From NCBI RefSeq assembly GCF_021354595.1, contig NZ_JADWYJ010000003.1, positions 496,001 through 560,000 of the forward strand: a stretch of 64,000 bases of DNA, given 5' to 3'. The position numbers and the translations under genes are program-made. The notes under the pieces are model-generated. The model was not told the origin of the DNA. It saw nothing but the letters and a program-made list of their open reading frames with translations, and did no database searches. The DNA is from Maribellus sp. CM-23. Its GTDB lineage: Bacteria > Bacteroidota > Bacteroidia > Bacteroidales > Prolixibacteraceae. This document shows, piece by piece, positions 1 through 9,423 of this stretch. How positions within the stretch are numbered: position 1 is the stretch's first letter; each line of letters begins with the position of its first letter.

Positions 1-809
1 GCGGAACATTTGGCTCTTCGTTGCGTGATAAGGCCATGATCCTGGAATCGTTGGTTTTGCTCGATGAGCAGGAGAACGCTTTCAGTATGCTACAGGAAAT
101 TTCTGAAGACATCAACAAAAATAGCTGGTTAAGCACGCAAACGGCGGCGTGGAGCTTGTTCTCGGCAGCTCAGTTTTCAGAGAAGTTCTATAAAAACGGT
201 AACGAAACCGGTTATGAACTGACCGTGAACGGTGAAAAGGCTAGCACCCGTACCAAAATTCCGGTAGTTAAAGTGCCTGTAAAAAATAAAAATACCCGGC
301 AGGTTGCATTGGAGTACAAAAACACAGGCGCAAATGCTACTTTTGTCAGGCTGGTTGCCCGGGGAGTTCCGGCGGATGTAGATTCCACTTCTGCTGCCAG
401 TAATTTAGTGCTGGAGGTAAAATACCTTGATGCGGCTGGTAAAGCTATCGATCCTACTTCTGTTGCGCAGGGAACGGATATAAAAATGGAAGTAACAGTG
501 AAGCATCCGGGCAAAAAAGTAAACTATGAAGAAATGGTGCTCTCGGTGCTGGTTCCTTCGGGTTGGGAAATCCTTAACAAGCGTTTAAGCGATGCGCCGC
601 AAAATGATGCAAATTATGAATACCAGGACATTCGCGATGACCGGATTTACACCTATTTTGATCTGGACATGGGCAAGCAAAAGACATTCACTTTTTACCT
701 GAATGCTGCCTACAAAGGGGAATTCTATCTCCCGCCGGTAAGTTGCGAAGCCATGTACGACAATAGTGTGAATGCCCGCAGGGGTGGAAAGATGGTGATG
801 GTGAAGTAG
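1..809 (+). CDS. Alpha-2-macroglobulin family protein, C-terminal end (5' partial)
   Basis: The frame is open from base 3 to a TAG at 807-809, so this is the last ~268 residues of a gene that starts outside the window. The residues look like the C-terminal MG10/receptor-binding region of bacterial alpha-2-macroglobulins: an end-of-helical-domain segment, then beta-rich sequence ending in a YLPPVSCEAMYD motif typical of these large proteins. Bacterial alpha-2-macroglobulins are periplasmic or envelope-anchored protease traps. pbpC starts 13 bp downstream; the alpha-2-macroglobulin/pbpC pairing is a known conserved association that links protease trapping to peptidoglycan repair. The thioester region would lie upstream and cannot be checked. 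Confidence 0.85.
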   Translation, partial: GTFGSSLRDKAMILESLVLLDEQENAFSMLQEISEDINKNSWLSTQTAAWSLFSAAQFSEKFYKNGNETGYELTVNGEKASTRTKIPVVKVPVKNKNTRQVALEYKNTGANATFVRLVARGVPADVDSTSAASNLVLEVKYLDAAGKAIDPTSVAQGTDIKMEVTVKHPGKKVNYEEMVLSVLVPSGWEILNKRLSDAPQNDANYEYQDIRDDRIYTYFDLDMGKQKTFTFYLNAAYKGEFYLPPVSCEAMYDNSVNARRGGKMVMVK

Positions 810-822
810 AAGGATTATTTCT

Positions 823-3186
823 GTGCGTAAAAGGAAAATGGATATAAAAAAAGCAGGAAGAACAGTTTTGATCTTCTTGCTTTTATCGTTGGTATTGTTT
901 TTTATCGGAGGCTGGCTGGTGCCACGTCCGCTTTTCGATACATCCTATTCTACTGTTTTGGAAAGCAGTGAAGGCGAGCTGCTGGGTGCCCGTATTTCGG
1001 ACGATGAACAATGGCGCTTTCCTCCGGTGGATTCCGTTCCTGAGAAATATGAAAAATGCGTACTCAGTTTCGAAGACAAGTATTTCTATTATCATCCCGG
1101 AATCAATTTGTTTTCCATGGCCCGCGCTTTGGTCCAAAATATCAGGGCAGGGAGAATTGTGAGCGGAGGCAGTACGATTACCATGCAGGTGTGCCGTTTG
1201 GCTCGCAGCCAGAAAGAACGGTCACTAAAAAATAAGTTGATCGAAATGTTCTGGGCGCTTCATGTAGAACTTCGTTATTCAAAATCGGAAATTTTGGAGC
1301 TGTATGCTTCACATGCACCGTTTGGCGGAAACGTAGTGGGTCTGGATGCTGCTGCATGGCGCTATTTTGGCCGCGATCCCGGTCAGTTGTCTTGGGCCGA
1401 GGCGGCTACTTTGGCCGTTTTGCCCAATGCTCCTTCGCTGATTTATCCCGGAAGGCTTGATTTGCGGCTAAAACAAAAACGCGATTTTTTGCTGAATCAG
1501 TTGCTGCTTACCAACGAAATTGACAGCATCACTTACGAGCTGGCCATTTCAGAACCTTTGCCTGAAAAGGTAAATGCTTTGCCCGATATCGCTTTCCACA
1601 TCACCGAGAAAGCCAATGCCGAAAAACACGGACAGCGTATTAACTCCACCATCCGGTATCAACTTCAGGAGCGGGCGAATGAAATTGTTGTCCGTCATCA
1701 GCAACGGTTGAAATCGAATTTTATCCATAATATGGCGGTGCTGGTCGTGGAAATTCCATCGAAAAAAGTGCTGGCGTATGTGGGAAATACCAATAGTGCA
1801 GACAGTACCGTTCATGGCAATCAGGTGGATATTGTGCAGGCTCCGCGAAGTTCGGGGAGTATATTGAAGCCGTTTCTGTATGGCAAAATGCTCGACGAAG
1901 GTTTGCTTCTTCCATCGATGCTGACACCTGATATTCCGATTCGTTTTGGTGGTTTTACCCCGATGAATTTTGATCGAGAATACAACGGCGCTGTTCCGGC
2001 AGAGGAAGCACTGGCGCGTTCGCTGAATATTCCGGCGGTGCATTTGCTGAAAGAGTACGGAGTGGGGCCTTTTTATTCTTTTCTGAAAAAGACAGGCATG
2101 ACCACCCTGAATAAACAACCCGAACATTACGGACTGTCACTGATTTTGGGTGGCGCAGAAGTTAAACTGTGGGATCTGGCCGGAATGTATGCCTCGCTCG
2201 GAACCATCCTGAAACGCTACAACGAAGAGGATGGCTTTTATTCATCCCAACCTTTTAACCCGTTGGTGTGGGAAGAGGATGATGCGGAGCTTCCCGAAGA
2301 GGCCGGAACCCAAGCTTCTGTGCGGGCATCGGCGGTTTATGCTACACTTGATGCTTTATTAAAAGTGAAACGTCCGGAAAGCGAAGCCGGTTGGGAACAT
2401 TTTGCTCACACTCGAAAAATTGCCTGGAAAACCGGGACCAGTTTTGGTTTCAGAGATGCCTGGGCGGTGGGAGTGACTTCGCAGTTTGTAGTGGCTGTTT
2501 GGGCCGGGAATGCCGATGGAGAAGGGCGTGCCGGCCTCACTGGCATATCGGCTGCAGCACCGGTAATGTTCGATGTGTTCTCCGTTCTTCCGTATTCCGG
2601 GTGGTTTCAAATTCCAACAGATGAAATGAGGAGTATTGAAGTTTGTTCGCAAAGTGGTTACCGCCCGGGAGAATTTTGCACTGAACGGAAAGAGATCATG
2701 GTTCCTGCCGGAAACAAAGTGGGAGTGTGTCCATATCACCGGCGCATTCATTTAAACAAAGAAGGAAGTTATCGTGTAAATGCCGCTTGTTACCCGGTTT
2801 CGGAAATGCAGCATCAAAATTGGCTGGTGCTCCCTCCTGCAATGGAATACTACTACAAACGTCAGAATGTTTTGTATGCCACTTTGCCGCCGCTTATGCC
2901 GGGTTGTTCCGAAACAGAACAACAACTGGAGTTTATTTACCCGCGTGAATGGAATCAGCTGTTTATCCCGGTTGACCTGGATGGAACACCGGGGAAGATT
3001 ATTTTCGATCTGGTGCATCGTTCAAATAATGTTACGGTCTTCTGGTATCTCGATAATCGTTTTCTGGGCACAACCCAAAATGTACATCAGCTCGAATTAC
3101 GCCCCGATGAGGGCTGGCACAGCATTACCGTGACGGATAATTTGGGAAATTCGATGACCAAACGCTTTAAGGTGGTAAACCGCTAA
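823..3186 (+). CDS. pbpC: Penicillin-binding protein 1C (bifunctional transglycosylase/transpeptidase)
   Basis: 787 residues, the usual PBP1C length. A membrane anchor lies at about 14-32. The GT51 transglycosylase follows, with the catalytic glutamate in SFEDKYF (E84) and GGSTITMQ at 115-122. The transpeptidase has the SxxK motif S346-I-L-K349, an SLN triad at about 406, and KTGTS at 536-540. The tail beyond about 620 fits the PBP1C C-terminal domain. The protein polymerises and cross-links peptidoglycan on the periplasmic face. The start is GTG at 823, preceded by an AGAAGGA-like ribosome site; an ATG at 838 is an alternative. It is probably cotranscribed with the upstream alpha-2-macroglobulin gene. 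Confidence 0.95.
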   Translation: MRKRKMDIKKAGRTVLIFLLLSLVLFFIGGWLVPRPLFDTSYSTVLESSEGELLGARISDDEQWRFPPVDSVPEKYEKCVLSFEDKYFYYHPGINLFSMARALVQNIRAGRIVSGGSTITMQVCRLARSQKERSLKNKLIEMFWALHVELRYSKSEILELYASHAPFGGNVVGLDAAAWRYFGRDPGQLSWAEAATLAVLPNAPSLIYPGRLDLRLKQKRDFLLNQLLLTNEIDSITYELAISEPLPEKVNALPDIAFHITEKANAEKHGQRINSTIRYQLQERANEIVVRHQQRLKSNFIHNMAVLVVEIPSKKVLAYVGNTNSADSTVHGNQVDIVQAPRSSGSILKPFLYGKMLDEGLLLPSMLTPDIPIRFGGFTPMNFDREYNGAVPAEEALARSLNIPAVHLLKEYGVGPFYSFLKKTGMTTLNKQPEHYGLSLILGGAEVKLWDLAGMYASLGTILKRYNEEDGFYSSQPFNPLVWEEDDAELPEEAGTQASVRASAVYATLDALLKVKRPESEAGWEHFAHTRKIAWKTGTSFGFRDAWAVGVTSQFVVAVWAGNADGEGRAGLTGISAAAPVMFDVFSVLPYSGWFQIPTDEMRSIEVCSQSGYRPGEFCTERKEIMVPAGNKVGVCPYHRRIHLNKEGSYRVNAACYPVSEMQHQNWLVLPPAMEYYYKRQNVLYATLPPLMPGCSETEQQLEFIYPREWNQLFIPVDLDGTPGKIIFDLVHRSNNVTVFWYLDNRFLGTTQNVHQLELRPDEGWHSITVTDNLGNSMTKRFKVVNR

Positions 3187-3258
3187 GCGCATCGATGCAA
3201 AATGATGTAAGTGTTATGTATAAGGCATCGGAACCCTGCTTCTAACTTAAATCATGAA

Positions 3259-3285
3259 TTGATTTCGTAAAAGTTTGTAATTTTG
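3259..3285 (+). promoter_or_regulatory. Candidate Bacteroidota promoter for ribBA
   Basis: TAATTTTG at 3278-3285 matches the Bacteroidota -7 consensus TAnnTTTG and lies 21 bp before the ribBA ATG. A weak TTG at 3259-3261 is the only -33 candidate and its spacing is short. No FMN riboswitch-like structure fits in the 120-bp gap. Confidence 0.4.
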
Positions 3286-3306
3286 CCCCTGATTTTACAG
3301 ACAGGT

Positions 3307-4533
3307 ATGACAGACATCAAGCTTAATACAATACCCGAAGCCATTGCTGCCATTAAAAAAGGCGAAATGATTATTGTGGTAGACGATGAAGACAGAGAGA
3401 ATGAAGGGGATTTAATTGTCGCTTCGGAACTGATAACAACTGAGATCGTTAATTTCATGGCCAGTCAGGCAAGAGGCCTGATTTGCGTAGCGTTAACAGA
3501 GAAAAGATGTGACGAGTTAAGTCTCGATTTGATGGTGGGAAAAAACACATCGTCGAACGAAACCAATTTCACGGTGTCTGTGGATGCTATTCACCCGGAA
3601 GTAACAACCGGAATTTCTGCCGCCGACCGTGCCATCACCATTCAGATGCTGGTAGATGAAAAAACCAGGCCGGAACAATTAGGACGTCCCGGGCATATTT
3701 TCCCGTTAAAAGCTAAAGACCGTGGTGTGCTTCGCCGTAGCGGCCACACCGAAGCAGCGGTTGACCTGACTCGTTTGGCGGGTTTGAAACCTTCGGGAGT
3801 TTTGGTGGAAATAATGAACGAAGACGGTACAATGGCAAGGTTGCCGCAACTCTACGAATTTGCACAGAAACATAATCTGAAAATTGTTACCATAAAAGAC
3901 CTGATTTCTTTCCTGTTTCAAAGCGAAAGCCTGATTGAGAGGGGAGAGGAAGTTGATTTGCCAACGCAATACGGCGATTTCAGGATCGTTCCGTTTCGCC
4001 AGAAATCAAATGGAGCAGAGCACATTGCATTGATAAAAGGCACCTGGGAACCCAACGAACCGATTTTGGCGCGGGTTCATTCGTCGTGTATGACTGGTGA
4101 TATTTTTGGCTCGATGCGTTGCGAATGTGGCGACCAGTTGCACAAAGCCATGGAAATGATCGATAAAGCCGGGAAAGGAGTGATCGTTTACATGATGCAG
4201 GAAGGACGTGGAATTGGCCTGCTGAATAAAATTGCAGCCTATAAATTGCAGGACCAGGGACTGGATACGGTAGAAGCCAACCTTCATCTTGGTTTTAAAG
4301 CCGATGAACGTGATTACGGGGTAGGAGCACAAATTCTTTCCAATTTGGGAGTAACCAAAATGCGTTTGATGACTAATAACCCGGTAAAACGGGTTGGTTT
4401 GGAAGGCTACGGACTGGAAGTAACTGAAATTGTTCCGGTTGAAATTCCACCCAACGAACACAATCAGAGATACATGAAAACAAAGCGCGACAGAATGGGA
4501 CATCACCTGAAAGGCTTTAATTACGACAAATAA
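3307..4533 (+). CDS. ribBA: Bifunctional DHBP synthase / GTP cyclohydrolase II (RibBA)
   Basis: Catalyses the two entry steps of riboflavin synthesis: ribulose 5-phosphate to dihydroxybutanone phosphate, and GTP to the pyrimidine precursor. The N-terminal RibB half has [11 protein letters not shown] and the RSGHTEA segment. The C-terminal RibA half (from about residue 210) has zinc cysteines C261, C272 and C274 and the MQEGRGIGL loop. 408 residues is standard for the fusion. The ATG at 3307 (MTDIKLNT) was chosen over an upstream TTG at 3283, because the TTG falls inside the likely -7 box. No other riboflavin genes are adjacent. Confidence 0.97.
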   Translation: MTDIKLNTIPEAIAAIKKGEMIIVVDDEDRENEGDLIVASELITTEIVNFMASQARGLICVALTEKRCDELSLDLMVGKNTSSNETNFTVSVDAIHPEVTTGISAADRAITIQMLVDEKTRPEQLGRPGHIFPLKAKDRGVLRRSGHTEAAVDLTRLAGLKPSGVLVEIMNEDGTMARLPQLYEFAQKHNLKIVTIKDLISFLFQSESLIERGEEVDLPTQYGDFRIVPFRQKSNGAEHIALIKGTWEPNEPILARVHSSCMTGDIFGSMRCECGDQLHKAMEMIDKAGKGVIVYMMQEGRGIGLLNKIAAYKLQDQGLDTVEANLHLGFKADERDYGVGAQILSNLGVTKMRLMTNNPVKRVGLEGYGLEVTEIVPVEIPPNEHNQRYMKTKRDRMGHHLKGFNYDK

Positions 4534-4719
4534 TCGCTTTATCACCCTTTGTTTCTTTACTAAAATTACCTGGAGGTCTTTTTTTGATTTCCATCTACAT
4601 GGTTGAATTAGAATAGAGTATGCTTTAGGCCTGGTAAAAGGTATGTGGGAAAGTCGATTTCCCTTTTGTTAAATACCATTTTTATTGCGTACATTAGTCG
4701 AAATTTAAATCTCGAAACA

Positions 4720-5010
4720 ATGGATGGAAAAACTAAAGCAATTGTAGCGCACATCTACTGGATTGGTTGGGTGATTGCTCTCATTTTAAATTCAAGTGAC
4801 AAGGATGAACTTACGAGTTTCTATATTCGACAATTACTTGGATTGTTTCTACTTAGTTTAGTTTTAATGTTTATTCCAATTATTGGTTGGTTGGCCAATA
4901 TTGTAATTTTTGTTTTTTGGATCATCAGCTTGATTGGTGCAATCAACGGAGAACAGAAACTTGTTCCTGTAGTTGGAAAATTATTTCAGGATTGGTTTAA
5001 AGGCCTGTAG
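4720..5010 (+). CDS. Small DUF4870/Tic20-like membrane protein
   Basis: 96 residues. The ATG at 4720 is chosen because the upstream in-frame extension is not protein-like. Three hydrophobic stretches are visible: about 7-20 (HIYWIGWVIALIL), 36-58 and 60-75. The pattern resembles the small DUF4870/Tic20-like family common in Bacteroidota, often named import component protein; the function is unknown. It is a monocistronic gene followed by a perfect hairpin terminator. Confidence 0.65.
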   Translation: MDGKTKAIVAHIYWIGWVIALILNSSDKDELTSFYIRQLLGLFLLSLVLMFIPIIGWLANIVIFVFWIISLIGAINGEQKLVPVVGKLFQDWFKGL

Positions 5011-5058
5011 TAACATTATAATCTGCTGATTTGATTGAAATAAATCAGCGGTTGTAGC

Positions 5059-5091
5059 AAAAAGGGTTAAAATCGGATTTTAACCCTTTTT
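5059..5091 (+). terminator. Rho-independent terminator
   Basis: Perfect 15-bp inverted repeat (arms 5059-5073 and 5077-5091) with a 3-nt loop, A-rich on the left and T-rich on the right, 48 bp after the stop of the small membrane protein. Confidence 0.85.
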
Positions 5092-5095
5092 AATT

Positions 5096-5125
5096 TTTGG
5101 GATTATGTTAATGGCATAATCTTTG
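5096..5125 (+). promoter_or_regulatory. Candidate promoter of the efflux operon
   Basis: TTTG at 5096-5099, an 18-bp spacer, then AATCTTTG at 5118-5125 (7 of 8 against TAnnTTTG). The ATG of the first adaptor gene lies 49 bp downstream. The -33 element begins just after the preceding terminator stem. Confidence 0.45.
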
Positions 5126-5174
5126 ACCGAACTCAAACTCATATGAATCATAAAACATCTTTAACCTATTCGTT

Positions 5175-6527
5175 ATGATCCGCCGAATATCCATCATTAC
5201 AATTTTAGTTGTATTGGCTGTAATCACGGTAGTGTTCGCACTTAAACCATCGCATGACGATGAAGTCATGTTGACAGCCACAGCTCAAAAAGGAAAATTT
5301 GAGTCAATGGTTTACTCCTCCGGACAACTGGAGTCGCAGGAAGCCGATTACATTACTGTTCCCACAGTGTTCAGAGACAACCGCTTACGAATTTGGGAAA
5401 TAACCATTGCCGATATGATTGAAGAAGGCTCCCGCGTTGACTCCGGAGATTATGTGGCAACCATCGACCATTCAGCAGTTGATGAGCAGTACAAAACTGC
5501 CATGGACGAACTCGACCAACGCTTTACCGAGTACGAGGACAGCAAAATCGATTCGAACTTAACCCTCAGTAATCAACGCGACCAAATCGTAAATGCACAA
5601 CTCGATCTGGAGGAAAGACAGATCATCATCAAAGAATCGGTTTACGAGGCTCCTTCAGTAAAAAGAAAAGCTGAAATGGATCTTGAAAAAGCTGAACGTA
5701 AATACGAGCAAATGAAACAGGCTTATGTGCTGAAACAACAGCAGGAAGCCAACAAAGTAGACAGAAGGTTTATTAATTATAAACAGGCAAAAGAGCGTGT
5801 CGATCTTTTACAATCCGTTTATGACGCGCTAACAATCCGCTCGCCCAAATCGGGTATTATCGGTTATTACCGTTACTCGGGCAGAGGAGCCGCAGTAAAG
5901 GCTAACTCTACAATTTCTACGCGTAGCCCCGCCATTGCTACTTTCCCAAAAATGAACACACTAATATCTACTACCTATATTAATGAAATTGATATTTCCC
6001 GGATTAAAGCTGGCCAGAAAGTAGCGATTGGAATTGATGCTTTTCCGGAGAAAATGCTGGAAGGCGAAGTCAGTTCGATTGCCAACGTAGGACAGTTGCT
6101 TCCGCGAAGCGATGCCAAAGTCTTTGAAGTGAAAATTAAAGTGATTGGTGACGACGAAGAGTTAAAGCCGTCGATGACCACCAGTAATGTTATTCAAACC
6201 GGTTATGCTGAAGAAGCTGTTTTTGTGCCTTTGGAGTCGGTTTTTACAAACGACAGTCTTAGTTATGTCTATTTGTCAGAAAAAGACGGGAGAAAAATTC
6301 AAAAGCAGGTGGTAGAGACCGGTATTCAGAATGAAAATTTTGTGGTGGCACTTCAGGGAATAAAGGAAGGAGACCGACTACTGCTCACAGAACCTGAAAA
6401 TGCCGAATCACTGACATTGGAGGGGATGGATATTTATCAGTCGATAAAAGATAATGCGAATCAAGCTGCGGGGGATAATTCCAAAGAAGCAGCGTTGGTA
6501 CAACGGAAACAGTTAACCTCCAAATAA
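5175..6527 (+). CDS. Periplasmic adaptor of an ABC/RND-type efflux system (MacA/HlyD-like)
   Basis: 450 residues. One N-terminal membrane anchor (about 5-23) is followed by a barrel-sandwich half (about 40-100), a long charged helical hairpin or coiled coil (about 105-220, rich in E/K/Q), the second half-barrel (SPKSGIIGYY) and a beta-barrel/proximal domain. This is the membrane-fusion-protein layout that links an inner-membrane transporter to TolC. It opens a four-gene operon and the next start is 9 bp away. Its N-terminal segment resembles that of the second adaptor in the operon (VPTVFRDNRLRIW versus IPQTLADYSLRVW), so the two are probably paralogues. Substrate unknown. Confidence 0.88.
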   Translation: MIRRISIITILVVLAVITVVFALKPSHDDEVMLTATAQKGKFESMVYSSGQLESQEADYITVPTVFRDNRLRIWEITIADMIEEGSRVDSGDYVATIDHSAVDEQYKTAMDELDQRFTEYEDSKIDSNLTLSNQRDQIVNAQLDLEERQIIIKESVYEAPSVKRKAEMDLEKAERKYEQMKQAYVLKQQQEANKVDRRFINYKQAKERVDLLQSVYDALTIRSPKSGIIGYYRYSGRGAAVKANSTISTRSPAIATFPKMNTLISTTYINEIDISRIKAGQKVAIGIDAFPEKMLEGEVSSIANVGQLLPRSDAKVFEVKIKVIGDDEELKPSMTTSNVIQTGYAEEAVFVPLESVFTNDSLSYVYLSEKDGRKIQKQVVETGIQNENFVVALQGIKEGDRLLLTEPENAESLTLEGMDIYQSIKDNANQAAGDNSKEAALVQRKQLTSK

Positions 6528-6536
6528 TAGGGTTTC

Positions 6537-7922
6537 ATGTTTATAAAACGTTATCTACACGACATTAGCATTGCCGTAGAGGCGATTATTGCCAACAAGG
6601 TAAAGTCGATGCTTACGGCGCTCGGTATTATTTTCGGAGTAGCGGCGGTTATCAGTATGATGGCCATCGGAAACGGAGCCGAGCAGGAGATTCTGGACCA
6701 GATAAAACTGGTGGGCGTAAATAACATTATCATTACTCCAAGCACCTTAACCATTGAAGGTGGTGGCGGAGGAGAAGGCGGTGATGAAAAGGCCGGAGCC
6801 AATAAATTTTCGAAAGGCTTAACGCTTAAGGATGCAGAAGCCATTCGTAAAATTATTCCTTCTGTTCAGCAACTTTCGCCGGTAATATCATTTAATTATT
6901 CTGCCTTGCTCGATGCACACAGTAAACCAGTGGTGCTCGAAGGCGTCAATAACAGCTATTTCAACCTGTTTAATATTCAGCTGAGCGAAGGGTCGCTTTT
7001 TAGCGATCAGCAAAATGAAAATGGTTACCCGGTATGTATTATCGGTGACAATATTAAAACTGAATTCTTCAGGGGAAGAGAGGCAGTGGGCGAGCTGATT
7101 AAATGTGGTCAGATTTGGCTCAAGGTGATAGGAGTGGTGGAACGCCGCGATTTTACAGCCTCCGCTTCTGACGAATTGGGAATCAGCAGTTCCGACAACA
7201 AGATTTTTATCCCGGTACAAACCATGCTGCTGCGTTTTAAAAACCGTTCGCTGGTAAGAGCCGATGAGGTAGCAAAAGCCAATAAAGGGAATGGCCCCGG
7301 TGGAGGTGGCATGATGGTTTTCAGGATGGGAGAAGAACCTGCGCAGGAAGATTATGATGAAACGGATTCGAATCTGAACCAGCTCGACAAAATTGTTGTA
7401 CAGGTGAAAGATACCGAGCAATTAAATGCTACTGCATCATTGATAAAGCGGATGCTTTTAAGGCGTCATTCTGAATTGTACGATTTTGAAGTAACGATTC
7501 CGGAGTTGCTTTTAAAACAGCAGCAGAAAACCCGTAACATCTTTAATATTGTACTGGGGGTTATTGCCGGTATTTCTCTGATTGTAGGCGGAATTGGTAT
7601 CATGAATATTATGTTGGCTTCGGTGATGGAACGTATTCGTGAGATCGGTGTCAGACAGGCGGTTGGTGCCAAAAAGAAAGACATCATTGCGCAGTTTCTG
7701 GCCGAATCGACGCTTATCAGTCTTACGGGTGGATTAATTGGAATTATTCTGGGGATTGTTCTTTCGAAGATCATTACAGGAATGTTCGAGATTAAAACCA
7801 TCGTTTCTTTTTTCAGTGTATTCATTGCCTTTGGAGTCTCGGTACTGGTGGGAGTTACCTTTGGGTATCTGCCGGCTAAACGTGCTTCCGACAATGACCC
7901 GGTTGAATCATTACGTCAGTAA
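6537..7922 (+). CDS. ABC transporter permease, MacB-like, without ATPase domain
   Basis: 461 residues. TM1 lies at about 24-46, followed by a large periplasmic MacB_PCD-type domain, then three C-terminal helices (about 335-360, 385-410, 418-442) with the FtsX signature region (GGIGIMNIMLASVMERIREIG). A glycine-rich insertion sits at 75-82. Full-length MacB carries an N-terminal nucleotide-binding domain of ~230 residues; this protein starts directly at TM1, so the ATPase must be a separate polypeptide. None is encoded in this operon. MacB-type permeases act as mechanotransmitters that drive a periplasmic adaptor/TolC complex. Confidence 0.9.
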   Translation: MFIKRYLHDISIAVEAIIANKVKSMLTALGIIFGVAAVISMMAIGNGAEQEILDQIKLVGVNNIIITPSTLTIEGGGGGEGGDEKAGANKFSKGLTLKDAEAIRKIIPSVQQLSPVISFNYSALLDAHSKPVVLEGVNNSYFNLFNIQLSEGSLFSDQQNENGYPVCIIGDNIKTEFFRGREAVGELIKCGQIWLKVIGVVERRDFTASASDELGISSSDNKIFIPVQTMLLRFKNRSLVRADEVAKANKGNGPGGGGMMVFRMGEEPAQEDYDETDSNLNQLDKIVVQVKDTEQLNATASLIKRMLLRRHSELYDFEVTIPELLLKQQQKTRNIFNIVLGVIAGISLIVGGIGIMNIMLASVMERIREIGVRQAVGAKKKDIIAQFLAESTLISLTGGLIGIILGIVLSKIITGMFEIKTIVSFFSVFIAFGVSVLVGVTFGYLPAKRASDNDPVESLRQ

Positions 7923-7934
7923 AAAAACAAGCTT

Positions 7935-9422
7935 ATGAGACATTTAATATTAATGCTGTTCATTGTTGGCAGTACAATCGTTCCCGGCTTTTCGCAGGGA
8001 CCAACACTTCGTTTAACATTGCCTGAAGTGATCGATTTGGCAACACAACAGTCGATCGATGCTTTCAGAATTAAAAATATGTACCTGGCCCGTTACTGGG
8101 AGTTCCGGTATTACAAGGCCGAACGTTTACCTGGGCTGTCGCTTAGTTCGTCTCCGGTTGATTTTAACCGGTATAGCAGGAAGGAATACAATTTTGAAAC
8201 CAATCAGGACGAATACCGCATGCGTGAGTATTTTAATTCCGATGTGTCGTTGTCGCTGGTTCAGAATGTCGCTCAAACAGGCGGGCAGATTTTTCTTCGA
8301 TCGGGACTGGGTATGGTAAAAAACCTTGGTGATGATGGAAGCACATCTTATACCGCAACGCCTATTAGTATTGGTTATTCGCAGGAGTTGAACGGGTATA
8401 ATGCCTTAAAATGGAAGGCGAAAATAGAACCGTTGAAATATGAAAAGGCAAAAAAGCAGTTGATTGAGAATAACGAAACGCTCAAGCAAAAAGCGGTTTC
8501 TGTATTTTTTAACCTGGCGCGTGCGCAAATCCAAAAATCGATTGCCGAAACCAACCATGCCAATGCGGATACCCTGTATAAAGTTGGGCAGGGACGCTAC
8601 CAGGTCGGGACGGTTACGCAGGATGAATTACTGAAGCTGGAATTAAGTGTGCTGAATGCGAGTCAGGCGCTAAATCAGGCAAATGTAAATGTAAAACGCT
8701 TGCAGTCGTCGTTTAACTCATTTCTTGGTTTGGCAGAAGGAACAACAGTAGAATGCGTCATGCCGGATATTATTCCTGACTTTAAAGTGGAAGCCAATGA
8801 TGCCATTTCTTTTGCTGTTGATAACAATCCGACCATCATTGATCATGAGCAGCGTGTTTTGGAAGCCGACCAGGCAGTGGCTTCAGCCAAGTCTGAAACC
8901 GGCCTAAATACAAGTGTTTTTGCTTTGTATGGATTGAATCAGGACTCAAAAGATTTTGCAGATGTTTATGGGAAGCAAAACAAAAGCCAGCGTTTAAATC
9001 TGGGCGTAAATATACCCATTGTAGATTGGGGGCGTAGAAAAGGACGTTTTGAGATGGCCAAATCCAACAGGGAAGTGTCTCTGGCCGAGATCAGGCAAGA
9101 ACGCATCGATTTCGAACAAGAAGTTTACCAGCGTGTACTGGAATTCAACCTTCAGGGGGGACAAGTTTACAATGCCGCTAAAGCTGATACGGTGGCACAG
9201 ATGGGTTACAATGTAACATTTCAGCGTTTTCTTATCGGAAAGATTGATGTGGTAGTATTGAATATTGCCAGCACTGATCAGGAGAACGCCCGTATGCAGT
9301 ATGTGGATGCGCTAAACCAGTTTTGGACGAAATATTACCAGCTTAGAAGCTTGACACTGTTTGACTTTGAAAAGAAAGAAGAGCTTGTTGCAGAATACGA
9401 TAAAATCCTCCAAAAACAATGA
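7935..9422 (+). CDS. TolC-family outer membrane efflux protein
   Basis: 495 residues with a signal peptide (about 1-21, ending GFSQ) and two long helical/beta repeats of the OEP type: the first about 30-250, with helix-rich NLARAQIQKSIAETNHANAD; the second about 290-480. It forms the outer-membrane channel for the permease and adaptors beside it. It starts 12 bp after the permease stop, and its own stop is separated from the next ATG by a single base, so translational coupling with the second adaptor is likely. Confidence 0.9.
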   Translation: MRHLILMLFIVGSTIVPGFSQGPTLRLTLPEVIDLATQQSIDAFRIKNMYLARYWEFRYYKAERLPGLSLSSSPVDFNRYSRKEYNFETNQDEYRMREYFNSDVSLSLVQNVAQTGGQIFLRSGLGMVKNLGDDGSTSYTATPISIGYSQELNGYNALKWKAKIEPLKYEKAKKQLIENNETLKQKAVSVFFNLARAQIQKSIAETNHANADTLYKVGQGRYQVGTVTQDELLKLELSVLNASQALNQANVNVKRLQSSFNSFLGLAEGTTVECVMPDIIPDFKVEANDAISFAVDNNPTIIDHEQRVLEADQAVASAKSETGLNTSVFALYGLNQDSKDFADVYGKQNKSQRLNLGVNIPIVDWGRRKGRFEMAKSNREVSLAEIRQERIDFEQEVYQRVLEFNLQGGQVYNAAKADTVAQMGYNVTFQRFLIGKIDVVVLNIASTDQENARMQYVDALNQFWTKYYQLRSLTLFDFEKKEELVAEYDKILQKQ

Positions 9423-9423
9423 T

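Noticed and set aside
1549..2127. 192-codon minus-strand frame inside pbpC
   Set aside because: No protein-like features, and pbpC motifs are intact on the other strand.
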